A stretch of DNA of 64,000 nt from Phytophthora quininea (lineage: Eukaryota; Oomycota; Peronosporomycetes; Peronosporales; Peronosporaceae), in NCBI GenBank assembly GCA_011947345.1, contig JAAVTG010000014.1, forward strand, positions 1-64,000. Direction: 5' to 3'. The notes under the pieces were generated by a model. It worked only from the letters and a program-made list of their open reading frames with translations, was not told where the DNA came from and did no database searches. Shown one piece after another: positions 21,881 to 32,867 of the stretch. Each line of letters opens with the position of its first letter. Within the stretch, counting starts at the first letter, position 1. The translations under genes and the position numbers were made by a program.

Positions 21881-23892
21881 ATGGCAGTGTTGCCAAGACC
21901 TCCGCTGCTGAGTGTGGCGCTAGTGCTGCAGTCCAAGGACAGACTCGGGGGTTATCCCACGTCGCAGAGAGTATTTCCACCTTCCTAGATGCTGCAGCGA
22001 TGGAGAAGCCGTTGAGCTACGCCTCCGGCTTCAATTCCATCCCATTACTCGAGAGAATTTGGAACAGTTCAAGTCCCGAGACGGAAGCATCGCCTGCTGC
22101 TCAAGGCCCTGGACACGGTGGGGAGTGGAGTCGAAGGAGATACCTACGCACTGACAAGCACTACAGTCGCTGTCAGTTCGACCACTGCATGCACCAAGCC
22201 GTCGAGTTTGTAGATAACAAGGTGGCCACGTGGCTCTTCGACCACTTTGAAGGCTGCATAGTGTTTCGATCGAAAGTGGAGTCTGCAGCATCTAAAGGTA
22301 ATGTTGAGCTACTTCAGCTCTTCTTGGATCGCTGCACACCAATGAACTCTACAGAGAGGACTCGCGTGCTGGAGCCAGGAACAAGACATTTCGTTGAATG
22401 GGGGCACCGTGAATTGAACAGGGCGATATCAGCAAAGCAGGATGAGACTGCGCTGTGGTTGCTCCGGAATGCTCCTGACCAACACATTGATAACGATGTT
22501 GCCTGTTCTGCAGTGAGGAGAGGAGATATCGCAATGCTCGACTGGGCTTACGCTCGTAATCCAGCAGCATTTGATGACTCATGGAATTTGATGAGATATG
22601 CCGCAGAAGAAGGCCACTCCCACGTCGTGCAGTGGCTATACCAGCGGGGTGGCATACACCCAGAGTCAGCCAGGGAAGTGTTGGGTATTTCGATCCAACA
22701 AGACAATTTACAAATGGTGAAGTGGCTACTGGAAGTTAAGGTGGTGGAAGCGCTTCAAGCGCTGGAAGTGAGTATGGCGCATGGACGTATTGAAATCGCA
22801 AGATATGTCTACGATAATTATTGGGGAGGCATTTGTGGCGTGAAAAGTTACCCCTTGCCATACAGTAAGGTGTCCAATTGGGATGATTCTCCTCGCTGGA
22901 ACGCCACGAACACATTCAAGTCTGCGGCTCAGATGGGTAGTCTAGACGTTGTGCGGTGGATGGTGGAGACCTTTGGGAATGCTCACAACGTCGATCTCTT
23001 TGAGACAAACGAAGAAACCGTAGGACGTTCATACTTGGAGGACGTGACAGCTATTGATGCTGCAGCATCGAATGGACACTTGCCCTTGGTGATTTTCTTG
23101 CACGACCTAGCCATTGTCACAGCAACGACAAAAGCAATGGATGGGGCGGCTTCGAGCAACCATCTTGACGTCATCCAGTGGCTCCACAACAACCGAGATG
23201 AAGGTTGCACAACAAACGCTATGGATTATGCGGCCGACTCCGGTCATTTGGAAATGGTCAAGTGGCTTCACGAGAATCGAATGGAAGGATGCACGACACG
23301 CGCAATGGACTGCGCATCTGCAGAGGGGCACCTAGACATTGTGAAATGGCTGTTGGATAACAGAACAGAAGGCTGCACAACACGTGCGATGGATAACGCA
23401 GCGTCCTACGAGTATTTGGAAGTTGTGAAATGGCTTCATGAAAACTCCAATGCGAAGTGTACAACGCGTGCGATGGATTCCGCCGCGAAAAATGGCGACT
23501 TGAATATGTTGATGTGGCTTCATGAAAACCGTTCTGAGGGATGCACGACTGCTGCAACGGACAAAGCTGCTCGGAATGGACATTTGGAAATTGTCAAGTG
23601 GCTGCATCAAAACCGAAACGAAGGATGGACCGCCAAGGCAATCGAGATGGCAGTACGTGAAAATAAGTTGGAAGTTGTTCGCTGGCTGTACGAAAATCGA
23701 TCGGAACTCTTTTCGTCCGAGTTGATCCCACTTGCTGCAACTTGTGGCGGCTTGGAAACATTGTTGTTCTTGCACTCCAAATGCAAGGAAGAATGTCCGG
23801 AAATTGTGTTCAAAACAGATCTGTTCTGCGAGTACGAGATCGTTTACGAGTGGTGTCTAGCGCATTATCCGGACCAAACACGTCGCGAATAG
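21881..23892 (+). CDS. Ankyrin-repeat protein B, right-arm copy
   Basis: The real start is probably the ATG at 21881, giving the family leader MAVLPRPPLLSVALVLQSKD. After about 24 codons one base appears missing in a GGGGG run near 21950, and the rest follows in the next frame (LSHVAESISTFLDAAAMEKP). The open frame that begins at 21691 only runs through the promoter. Domains: N-terminal region with PLLERIWNSSS and PGHGGEWSRRRYLRTDKHY; WLFDHFEGC; a middle region (IARYVYDNYWGGICGVKSYPL); about eight 28-residue ankyrin repeats (WLHENRMEGCTTRAMDCAS); and a C-terminal VYEWCLAHYPDQTRRE. No signal peptide. Presumed intracellular protein-binding role. Confidence 0.88.
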
Positions 23893-24553
23893 CCTCAACA
23901 AATGAAGGAATTGAATATCTGTGGTGGGTATCGACCCGATGAAATCTACGACAAAGTGAGTTTAGCAGCGAGCGATGGCGGTGTGACCTCTCTCCAAGGC
24001 TTCCTTTGACTAATCTCTGCCGTGCATCGTCTACTCAATGTGCCGTTCTTTAGTGCTGCTCTGTTGCAGCGTGCGCGGCTTGCTTGACATGAATTTTATT
24101 TCGTGAAGCTGCACAGTCCACAACGCAGCCATCAATGTCTTTTTGGCAAGACTTGTAGTTTTAGCCTCGTGTACGTGTACTGCCAAATCATTTCAAGTAT
24201 TGATGCGTCTAATGCACTTCCGTTCAACAGTCGGAATGGCTAGTAGTTTTGAAAAGGTCATCGCATTTGGGGCCGAGAAGCACCACAAAAGATAGTGACC
24301 TGCCACTACCTAAGTGGATGCCAAGCATCTCGAGCTTAATCGCCGTGTACTCGCTGCTGCCGTCGAAGCAAGAGGAATCACGGTCTGCTAGTGCTGTGGA
24401 TGGCCTGACACCCATGAACAACATTAAAGGAATCGTCAAGTTGAGCCTTCTATTCGAAGCATTTTTACACTTGCTTTCACTATGTCCATGTGCAAGCTTT
24501 TCACTCGGTCTCCCACTTCAACATCACTTTCGAATTCGCTGTCCAGCACGCAG
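23893..24553. other. Spacer between ankyrin genes B and A (right arm)
   Basis: 3' flank of B and promoter of A. ACACTTGCTTTCACTATG at about 24467-24484 matches the block in front of gene B. A frame open across 24249-24635 is not convincing as a gene. Nothing else recognised. Confidence 0.5.
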
Positions 24554-27105
24554 ATGGCCAAGAAGTCGAGGACCAAGCGACGCGCCGAGAAGGCCAAGAA
24601 GCAGAAGGCGGCGCAGTCGTCGTCGCTGCTACTAGCAGTGCAGTTGGTGTACCAGTCTCGGCCGCAGTTCCACGCGCTCGCTCACGTCCAAGAGTTGACC
24701 TCGTCCTTCGCAGACACGTCGGTGGAGCTGGAGTTCTGGAAGGCCTGCCGACTCAACTCCATCGCTCTTCTAAACAAGATCTGGAGCAGCTGCCGACCCG
24801 AGACGGAGCCCTCTCCAGCGGATGGAGGCCCCGGCCACAGCACCACGTTCTCCCGCAGACTTTACCTTCGTTCAGATAAGTACTACAACCACTACCAGTT
24901 CCGTCTCTCCATGGTGGAGGCAGTGAAGCACCCCGGTCTGGAGATGCTCCAGTGGCTCTTTGATCACTTCAAGGGCTGTGTGGTGCCCAATAAGGCCGTG
25001 GAGTATGTTTGTGGGGCAGGCAGAGTGGACATCCTTCAGTACTGGAAGGGCAATGGACTGGACGGAGAAATTGACCTTCGACAGGAACAAGAACAGGAGA
25101 GACGGAGAAATGCCGCGGCAGCGTTTGACCCGTTGCTTTTCCAAGGCCACCACATAGCTCCAGCTCCAGGAGAGGGTGGCAACATTTTTGCCGAGTTCCT
25201 TCGAGGTGAAGGACCAAGAGAGGGGCTTGCTGGGCTAATGCGGGCCCAAGTGCCTCGTGGAGGCGATGTACATGTCTTTCGTACACATCAAGACCCAGAG
25301 ATGACTCGAGAAGCCTTGCAGGTGATGATGGCTGAGGGTTTCCCTGAAGAGGACGATCCTGGGAACCAAGCTGTGCTCGAGTACTTACGAGGAGGACCGT
25401 TTCCGGAAAGGAATGCGGCCGCTCTTGACACCCTTGATCGGTTGATGCGCGGAGAAATGGTGCCAATGGCGAGTGAGAACGGAGGGATAGCCATTATTCG
25501 ACTTTCTTCTGAACAGTTGCAAGCCTTTCACAGCGAGCAAGAGGAGGAGGAGGTTGAGCCCGAGCTTTTACCAGAGGACCTGCTGAAGCATACGATCACG
25601 TGGGGTGGAGACGACATCGCCCGTGCCATTAGAAATAAGCACTCTGATGCTGAGGAGTGGCTGGAGATGAACACGTATGCGGATCGCAAGTTTGGAGGAA
25701 TCGCCAGAGCTGCAGTAAGGGTTGGTAATGTGGCTTCTCTAGATGCAAAGCAGCGAGATTATAGTGTCATCCTCACTATCGAGGGGTTGATGAAGGAAGC
25801 CGTTGCTGCGGGCTCGTTGGCGGTCATGAAATGGCTGTATGGCCACAACTACTCGAAGGATGGCGGGTTGGCCGTGTATGAGGCAGTCAAAAGGGACCGG
25901 TTGGACTTGATGAAGTGGCTAATTGATCACAAGCAGGTGGAAGCGGGTCGAGCCTTGAGGGTAGCGGCTGGGAATGGCAGGCTAGAGATGGCTCGACAGC
26001 TCTATGATTGCTACTGGCAGCGCATTTGCCAGCAGCAACACTATCCATTGACAAAGCCAAAGAAGATGTCCACACCTTTCACTGGTTGGATTGACCACGA
26101 GGCTGTACTAGCTGCAGCCGAGCGAGGATACTTCGACGCGGTCAAGTGGATGGTCGAAACGTTTCGAGACGAGCCAAAGTGCGATGTGTTTGACGAGTCC
26201 ACCGCGCGGTCCCGTCCACTGCATAAGCGTAAAGCTAGCCTAGAGGTTGTAGCGAGAGAAGGTCATCTAGCCGTCTTAAAGTACCTGTTAGCTGCAGGAA
26301 TGAGAAGTGAGTTTACGACCGAGGCGATGGATCAAGCAGCTGCGAACAACCACCTGGACATGGTGCAGTGGCTTCACACCAATCGGACGGAAGGCTGCAC
26401 CAAGCGCGCGATGGATCTCGCTGCTTCAAACGGGTACCTCGAGATGGTTCATTGGCTGCACGAGAATCGCAATGAAGGATGTAGTAAGGAGGCGATGGAT
26501 CATGCGGCACAGAATGGCCACTTGGAAGTGGTAAAGTGGCTCCACGAGAACCGCAGTGAGGGCTGTACGACCGAGGCCATGGATCGCGCCGCGCAAAATG
26601 GACACCTCGAAGTAGTGCAGTGGCTGAACGATAATCGGTGGGAAGGATGCACTACGAAAGCCATGGACTATGCAGCACGCCAGGGCCACTTGGCTGTCGT
26701 CGAGTGGCTGCACTCGAACAGAAGCGAAGGCTGCACGACAGAGGCAATGGACGGTGCGGCTCGCAATGGCTACTTGGATGTTGTCAAGTGGCTGCATGAA
26801 AACCGCAAAGAAGGATGCACGACTGGCGCAATGGACGGCGCTGCGAAAGATGGTCATCGTGAAGTGGTGTATTGGCTGCAAGCTAATCGACAGGAAGGCT
26901 GCACTAGTGACGCTATGGACAATGCCGTCATCTGCGGCGACTTTGAACTCGTTCTGTTTCTCCACGCACAGTACATCGAAGGCTGCACCGAGCGCGCGTT
27001 CGACAAGCCAGAGGGCAAAACCAATTTTTCAAGAGCGGTGGAGAGCGCCCCAAGGACATCTACGAGTGGCTGGACGAGTACTACCCCGACAGTGACGAGC
27101 CCTAA
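24554..27105 (+). CDS. Ankyrin-repeat protein A, right-arm copy (near intact)
   Basis: Open from 24482; I prefer the Met at 24554 ([18 protein letters not shown]), where the basic leader begins. Order: leader; N-terminal family region ([43 protein letters not shown]); an acidic, perhaps disordered insert around residues 220-330 ([15 protein letters not shown]); a middle region ([17 protein letters not shown]); and about nine 28-residue repeats. Near 27020 a one-base difference from the left arm (GGCAAAACC against GGCGGAAACC) throws the last 30 residues out of frame, so the open frame continues to 27202 with a spurious tail. The left copy shows the proper end. Confidence 0.88.
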
Positions 27106-27157
27106 GGTGAGGCACAAAGTGGATGGCAAGACGAACACCCAGGCTGGGGAAGATGGT

Positions 27158-28942
27158 CTAGTTTTTATGTCGTTTACAGTGCTGTATTTTTCCGCAAGCT
27201 GAATCCGCGGTCTGCAGCATGCCGGAGGCAGCAGCGAGATCGATTGCATCGGAAGTGCAACCTTCCGTTTGGTTGTAATGCAGCCATTTCACAACATCCA
27301 AGTGTCCATTGCAGGCTGCGTTGTCCATCGCTAGTGTCGAACAAACAGCAGTTGTGTATTCATGCAGCCACCGGACCACTTCGAGATGGCCATTTTGAGC
27401 AGCGCCGTCCATAGCATCCGATGTGCAGCCCTCTGAGCGATTCGTGTTCAGCCATTCCACGAGCTCCAGGTTTCCATTATGCGCCGCCCAATTCATCGCG
27501 CGTACTGTGTACCCTCTCTCCGATTCTCATGCAGCCACTGCACTACTTCAAAGTGGTTGTTCGCGACTGAAAAGTCCATCGCTGAGGTCGAGCACGTCGG
27601 ACCGATGCCATTTACAGTCCCACCTCTCTTTCACTTTTGGTGCTGACAGACTTGAACGCTGCCGAGAGTTCGTGCAGATACTTCAACACGTGTAGATGGC
27701 CGTTCATCGCAGACTCCCGTCTTCGGTAGCGGTAAGGTCAAGTCTAATTAGTCCATTGTCCAGCTGCGAGCAGGGCACTGACTACTGTGCACAGAGGTCG
27801 ATGTCTGGGTCATCCCGAAACGTCTCCAGCAACTAGATTACGGGCTTTAAATGCCCGTCCATCGCAACGTTCACCATCGTCTTCTCTGAAACCCACGAGC
27901 CGTTATCCTCCGATTCATCAGACACACACAACGGGCTTCGAGAGGAACACACTTTTGCGTGTGCCACCATTTTTCGTGAACGGACCGAGCAACGTCGACC
28001 TTACCACGAGCTGCAGCAACTTCCATCGCTCTACCAGCTTCATCAAGTCGTTGGTCGATAAGGCACGCGATCATGTCAATTCGGTTCTTGACGACTGCTT
28101 CGTATACGGCCGTGTAAGCGTCCTCCAAGAACTCGTGCTTCAACAACCAATCTAACCAGACTGTCAACTCCGGCAGCAGCCTTTATGGTGCCCTTGGTGT
28201 TGTCTGGATCAACGTCAAACTTGAAATAGACCCACTCAAGTGCGTTGACGTCGTCGCTTTCTGCTGCTGTCACTGCAATATCGTTCTCCTTCTCCGGTGT
28301 GGGACGAACGAGGTCCCAATGCTTCTGAATCCAGCCCAACATGTCAAGATCACCGATCTTCGCTACATACCCGCGACCCTCGCCATCAACCGAGGAGCTG
28401 GCGCGTGCTCAAAGCCACCGCATCGTCGCTTTCTCCTGGCTGCATTCGCCATATCCACCCCACCCTAGCACGCGGTATTGTTCGCGTCACGAGGCAATGG
28501 ATTGCAGTCGCCGTCGCCATTGACTTCTTCGCGTCCGAACTCCACGAAATCTGTTCGATCCAGAAAGAGGTACAACAGGCCAATTCTTCCTATACCCAGG
28601 AGAGACACCACAGCCTGCAAAGTGTTCAGACATCCACTCCACCATTTGAGTTCCTTCATGTTTCACAGCTTCCTTCATTCCGAACCGGAATTGGAAGCGA
28701 TGGTAAAACTGATCTGTCCGTAGATATCTCCATCTGGACCAAAAGGGGTTTCATGATCAGGAGCTCCGTCGACTCTCGGCAGTCGAGCTGTACCAGATCC
28801 GATCCAGAAGGTTGATGGAGTTAGTGTCCACGAAGGCGGAAGTGGCCTCGATCACATGATGTAACTCGGAGAAACCAGACTTGAAGTGGAAGAGCAGTAC
28901 AACGCTAAGCAACGGGGAGACGTCGGAAGCGACGACATCCAC
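27158..28942 (-). pseudogene. Ankyrin-repeat gene F, heavily broken
   Basis: Starts at 28942 with a leader of the family (VSPLLSVVLLFHFKSGF..HHVIEATSAFVD). It continues through short frames at 28678-28487, 28342-28076 (LGWIQKHWDLVRPTP), 28167-27871 (VYEAVVKNRIDMIACLIDQRLDEAG) and 27496-27158 (GHLEVVRWLHEYTTAVCSTLAMDNAACNG). Many frame breaks and possible small losses. It converges on gene A and diverges from gene G. Confidence 0.7.
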
Positions 28943-28958
28943 CTACAGAGCGTACTGA

Positions 28959-29219
28959 TGTAGTAGGCTGCGGCTTTTCGCCGCGCCCCGTTGCTCAAGC
29001 TTCGCTTGTCGTCATCCTGGACTGCCCAGATGGGCCGGTAAGACGCGATGGGGAAAGAGTTTGTGGTACGGGAGGTCTCGAGCCAAGACTCTCGTCCGCA
29101 GTTTGGGCTTTACCCGCAAGAGACCTAAGCAACTATCTATCATTGCTCATGTTGGTGCTTTGGGAGTTCCAGCTCCCACGTTGGTGCTCAGTGTGTCTTG
29201 GAATCCTCGACCTACTACA
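28959..29219. mobile_element. Candidate 261-bp terminal-inverted-repeat element
   Basis: Bounded by TGTAGTAGG (28959-28967) and its exact reverse complement CCTACTACA (29211-29219), in the gap between divergent ankyrin genes F and G. No coding frame. It contains a small hairpin (GGGAG..CTCCC near 29162-29178). I see no convincing target duplication, so it may be a MITE, a short LTR, or coincidence. Confidence 0.4.
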
Positions 29220-29345
29220 GGCAAATTCTAGCAATCCCTGGGTAATCATACTTCCTCTGCTTTGACCCACTTGTTGACATCACTATGAAACGAGGTGATA
29301 CTACTCACCTCACAATTAGAATAGGAATCAGAATCGGATTTGGAA

Positions 29346-31310
29346 ATGGCGTCTCCACCGCCAATGCTGGCTGTACAAGTGGTCTACCGCAGCCTGCCTG
29401 CATTCGAAGCGCTGACGCACGTCGTGAAGATGACGTCCGAGTTCCTGGACGCTTCTGTGGAGATGGAGTTCCGTCGCGCGTGCAAGTTTAATTCCGTCAA
29501 GCTGTTGGAGAAGATCTGGAACGCGTCATTGCCCGAAGACCCAGATAGCGAGTCCTCTCCGATCGACACAGGTCCTGGTCATGGCGGCAAGTGGTCCAGG
29601 AAGAACTACCTGCGAGCAGACTCTTATTACAAGGCCTTCCAATTCTATTCCGGTATGCTCGAAGCTGTGAAACATTCGGGTGTGGAAGTCGTTCGGTGGC
29701 TCTTTGACCACTTCGAGGAATGCTCAATCTCGAACCAAGTGATACAGCACGCAGCAAGAGAAGGGAATTTAGAGGTGTTGAGATTCTTTCTTGAAAAGGG
29801 GCCCTGCGGAGGACGAGGATGGAGAAGACATTCGAGACGCGTCTGAAAATGGGGAGAAGCATTACATCTTCTGGGGCCACAGCGACATTGCTGTTGCTGC
29901 TGAGGCTGGGCAAATGGAAGTCATGAAGCTGCTGCATGAATCGACCCGTGTGCAACGACATGTTCACGAAATATTGCAGCTTGCTGTTCGAAGTGAAGAC
30001 ATTGCTGTACTGGAGTGGACACAGGCGCATTACCCCACTGGACGCCAACACGTACTTGGGCTTGCTATTTGGACTGGCCGCATTGAGATTATGGAGTGGG
30101 TTGTGGAGCATGGGCTTACCGAGCAAGGTTAGTTTCCATTAGACGACGTCGTTGATAAAGACCGGCTGGATCTAGTGTTATGGATGATCGAGAAAAAGTT
30201 CGTACCGGCTGGACAGGCTCTTGAAGAAGCCATTTCGCGTGGTAAATTGGACATCGGCAAACATCTTTACGAGAACTACTGGCCCCACATTAAAAACAAA
30301 AGTTTTATCCTCTTCCTCGACCGGATGGGCGTTGGGTTGACGACTCGTCCTGGATCACCAGATCGACGATGGCTTATGCAGCAGGCAGGGAAACGTAGAC
30401 ACAGTTCGCTGGCTGTACGAGACTTTTCACAACGAACTTGACATTGACTTGTTTGCCCCGGGACACCGACGTCTCCCACTTAATCCAGTGGTGCTTTAGA
30501 ACTCGCCGCTTCGAGAGGCCGCTTAGATGTCGTCAAGGATCTGCACGAGCTAGCCTCCGTGATTTCGTCGAACAAGGACAGAAAGAGAGAGCGAGGGAAG
30601 ACAGCGTGCAGCACTGGGCCAACGTGCACGACAGCGGCGATGGACAACCCAGCTGCTAGCGGTCATTTCGACGTTGTGCGGTGGCTTCATGAGAATCGCA
30701 CGGAAGGGTGCACGACTTACGCTATGGACGAAGCAGCTATCAATGGTCATATAGACATTGTCAAGTGGCTCCACACCAATCGATCAGAAGGCTGCACGAC
30801 GCGGGCGATGGATGGCGCAGCACGAAATGGACATTTAAATGTGCTGAAATGGTTTCACGAGCACACGTCCGCGCATCGTACGTTCCTAGCGATTGACTTT
30901 GCAGCGGAACATGGCCACTTGGAGGTCGTCAAGTGGCTGGATGAACATACGGGGAGGCTACAGCGAAGACGCAATCGATGAGGCAGCTCGTCGAGGGAGG
31001 CTCGACGTGTTGAAATGGTTCCACGGCAAAGCAGAGGGCACGTACAAAGCGATCGACAACGCGGCGCTCGAGGGTCGTTTCGAAGTGGTTCGCTGGTTGG
31101 CTGAACACGAAGGAGAAGCAGGCTGCTCAAGGGCGGCGATGGATGGTGCAGCCTTCTGCTACAACTTTGATATCCTTTTGTTTTTACATTCCCGCGTTCG
31201 TGAAGGCTGCAGCTAGGATCCCTTTCAGTACGCAAGTTGGGGTGACGCTACCAAGGACATTTACAATTGGCTTGGCATCCACTACCCCGACAAGAAGCCA
31301 GATGAATAGG
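29346..31310 (+). pseudogene. Ankyrin-repeat gene G, several frame slips
   Basis: Good family start at 29346 (MASPPPMLAVQVVYRSLPAF), then KLLEKIWNASLPEDPDSESSP, PGHGGKWSRKNYLRADSYY and VRWLFDHFEECSI. The frame slips near 29800 and continues in 29791-30132 (YIFWGHSDIAVAAEAGQ). Then 30175-30441, 30559-30981 (TTYAMDEAAINGHIDIVKWLH) and 30893-31216 carry five to six repeats. An in-frame TAG follows EGCS at 31214-31216, and the normal family C-terminus (KDIYNWLGIHYPDKKPDE) lies beyond it to 31310. Complete in extent; the number of breaks suggests a pseudogene unless the slips are sequence errors. Confidence 0.7.
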
Positions 31311-31357
31311 AGTGACAGCGTTCTTGCCAAGCAACTCCTGTGAGTTGTATTGATACC

Positions 31358-32183
31358 TTAGGGCTGGTCGATTGAGTAATGGACTTCAAGCCACTGGTAA
31401 ATATCTTTACTCGGACTGAAGCGGAAAGCTCGCGCCGTGCGACCTTCACGAAACTGTGAGTGTAACAACAACAGCATATCAAAGTTCTGCCACGACTCGG
31501 CAAAGTCCATGGCGCTGCTTGTGCATCCTTGCTTTTCATGTTCGGTCAGCCATTGAACCACAGCGAAATGATTCTTTTGCGAGGCGTTGTCGATCGCCTT
31601 CTTCGTGCAGCCTTCGGAGCGATTATTATGCAGCCAGATTAGCATGTCCGTCCTTCCCCAAAGAGCAGACTTGTCCATTGCGGCCGTCGTGCAACTTTCA
31701 CTTCTGTTCTCGTGAAGCCACTTGACGACATCCAAATAACCATTTTCAGCGGCACAATCCATGGCTAGATGCGTACAACCCGCAAATGTATATTCATGGA
31801 GCCACTGCACAACTTCGAAGTGGCCATTTCTTGCTGCTCCATCCATCGCATTTGTGGTACAGCCTTCTGATCGATTGCTGTGCAGCCACTGTACAATAGT
31901 GAGATGTCCATTCCCGCAGCCTGGTCTATAGCTTCAGTCGTGCATCCTTCCGTTCGGTTTTCGTGAAGCCACAACACTACCTCCAAATGGTTGTTAGCAG
32001 TAGCGACATCCAGAGCCATCGTCGTGCATGTTGGCTTTGAGCAGCTCCGTTCTTGATTTGAAAGTACAGACTCTAAGGTGTGCAAATATGTCACAATATC
32101 TAGATGCCCGTGCTCAGCTGCCACCTCAATAAATGGCTGTTGTTCCGGTGGTCCTTGGTCATAGAAATCAACATTATTATTTG
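31358..32183 (-). pseudogene. Ankyrin-repeat gene H, 5' end missing
   Basis: The C-terminal half of a family member. 32124-31765 and 31846-31358 give seven repeats ([44 protein letters not shown]) and a normal C-terminus (KDIYQWLEVHYSIDQP). The upstream half is absent. The sequence changes at 32184, the first base of the tandem 6-kb unit, so the gene was cut when the tandem array formed. One frame slip lies near 31900, in the overlap of the two frames. Confidence 0.75.
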
Positions 32184-32867
32184 TGAATATTATGTATATG
32201 TCTTGTTGATCGAGCTCCCACTGACCAAATGATGTTCACCAAATTGATTTTGACACTTCAATATTTCTTCTCAGTAGAAGGCCTCACGAGTGTTGGAGTC
32301 ACTGCGATAAATCATTTCCAGTCGGTCAAAGCCGGCAAATAGACCAATAAGCCGTCATATCCGGCCGATAGATCCCCAAAGATGGTCCTCAATGACCAGA
32401 TCGAAATACAGTGTACCGCTATGAAACTGGCACTTTAGGAGAGGACCATATGCTGGTTCCAGGATCGCTTTCAATGCTGTGTTTCATTCTTCAACGCTAT
32501 TAGAGTAGGTTTCACCCTTAGTGATTTAGGATTGAGTTTGGCAGAACGGTCAACGTCGTGGAGCTTTCAGGAGAGACGGTGGTGCTCGACGCTAAACGAG
32601 TATTTCGATGTCGTGCAGTGGTTCTATGATGAGTTTGGTGGTGATAACCCCGACCTACTTTCGTACTAAGACGACAAGGACATCAGTGCCATTGATGAGA
32701 CAGCACATGGTGGTGTCGATATCACGAAAACCGGTGAGACACTCAAGTGCGATTACTGTGGTTTACCTTCGATTTGTTGTTTACGGGTGGTTTTGCTCAT
32801 AATCCCCCAAAAAAAAAAAAGGATATGAAACAAATATGACGTTCTGAGAAGAATATTCTGTTCCACG
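32184..32867 (+). other. Leader region of unit 1 with a small ankyrin remnant
   Basis: Mostly without coding potential. About 32600-32750 reads EYFDVVQWFYDEFGGDNPDLLSY and then IDETAHGG, related to ankyrin fragment D downstream. It is a decayed piece of the family. A C/A run near 32808-32820 varies in length among the three units. Repeated at 38243-38929 and 44307-44987. Confidence 0.55.

Larger units (their letters stand above)
21709..27105. repeat. Right arm of 5.4-kb inverted duplication
   Basis: Counterpart of 14003-19397. The outer edge coincides with the stop of ankyrin gene A, beyond which the arms differ. The inner edge is near 21709, about 80 bp inside the 5' end of gene E. This arm is likely the parental one because gene E's leader is in natural continuity here. 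Confidence 0.95.
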
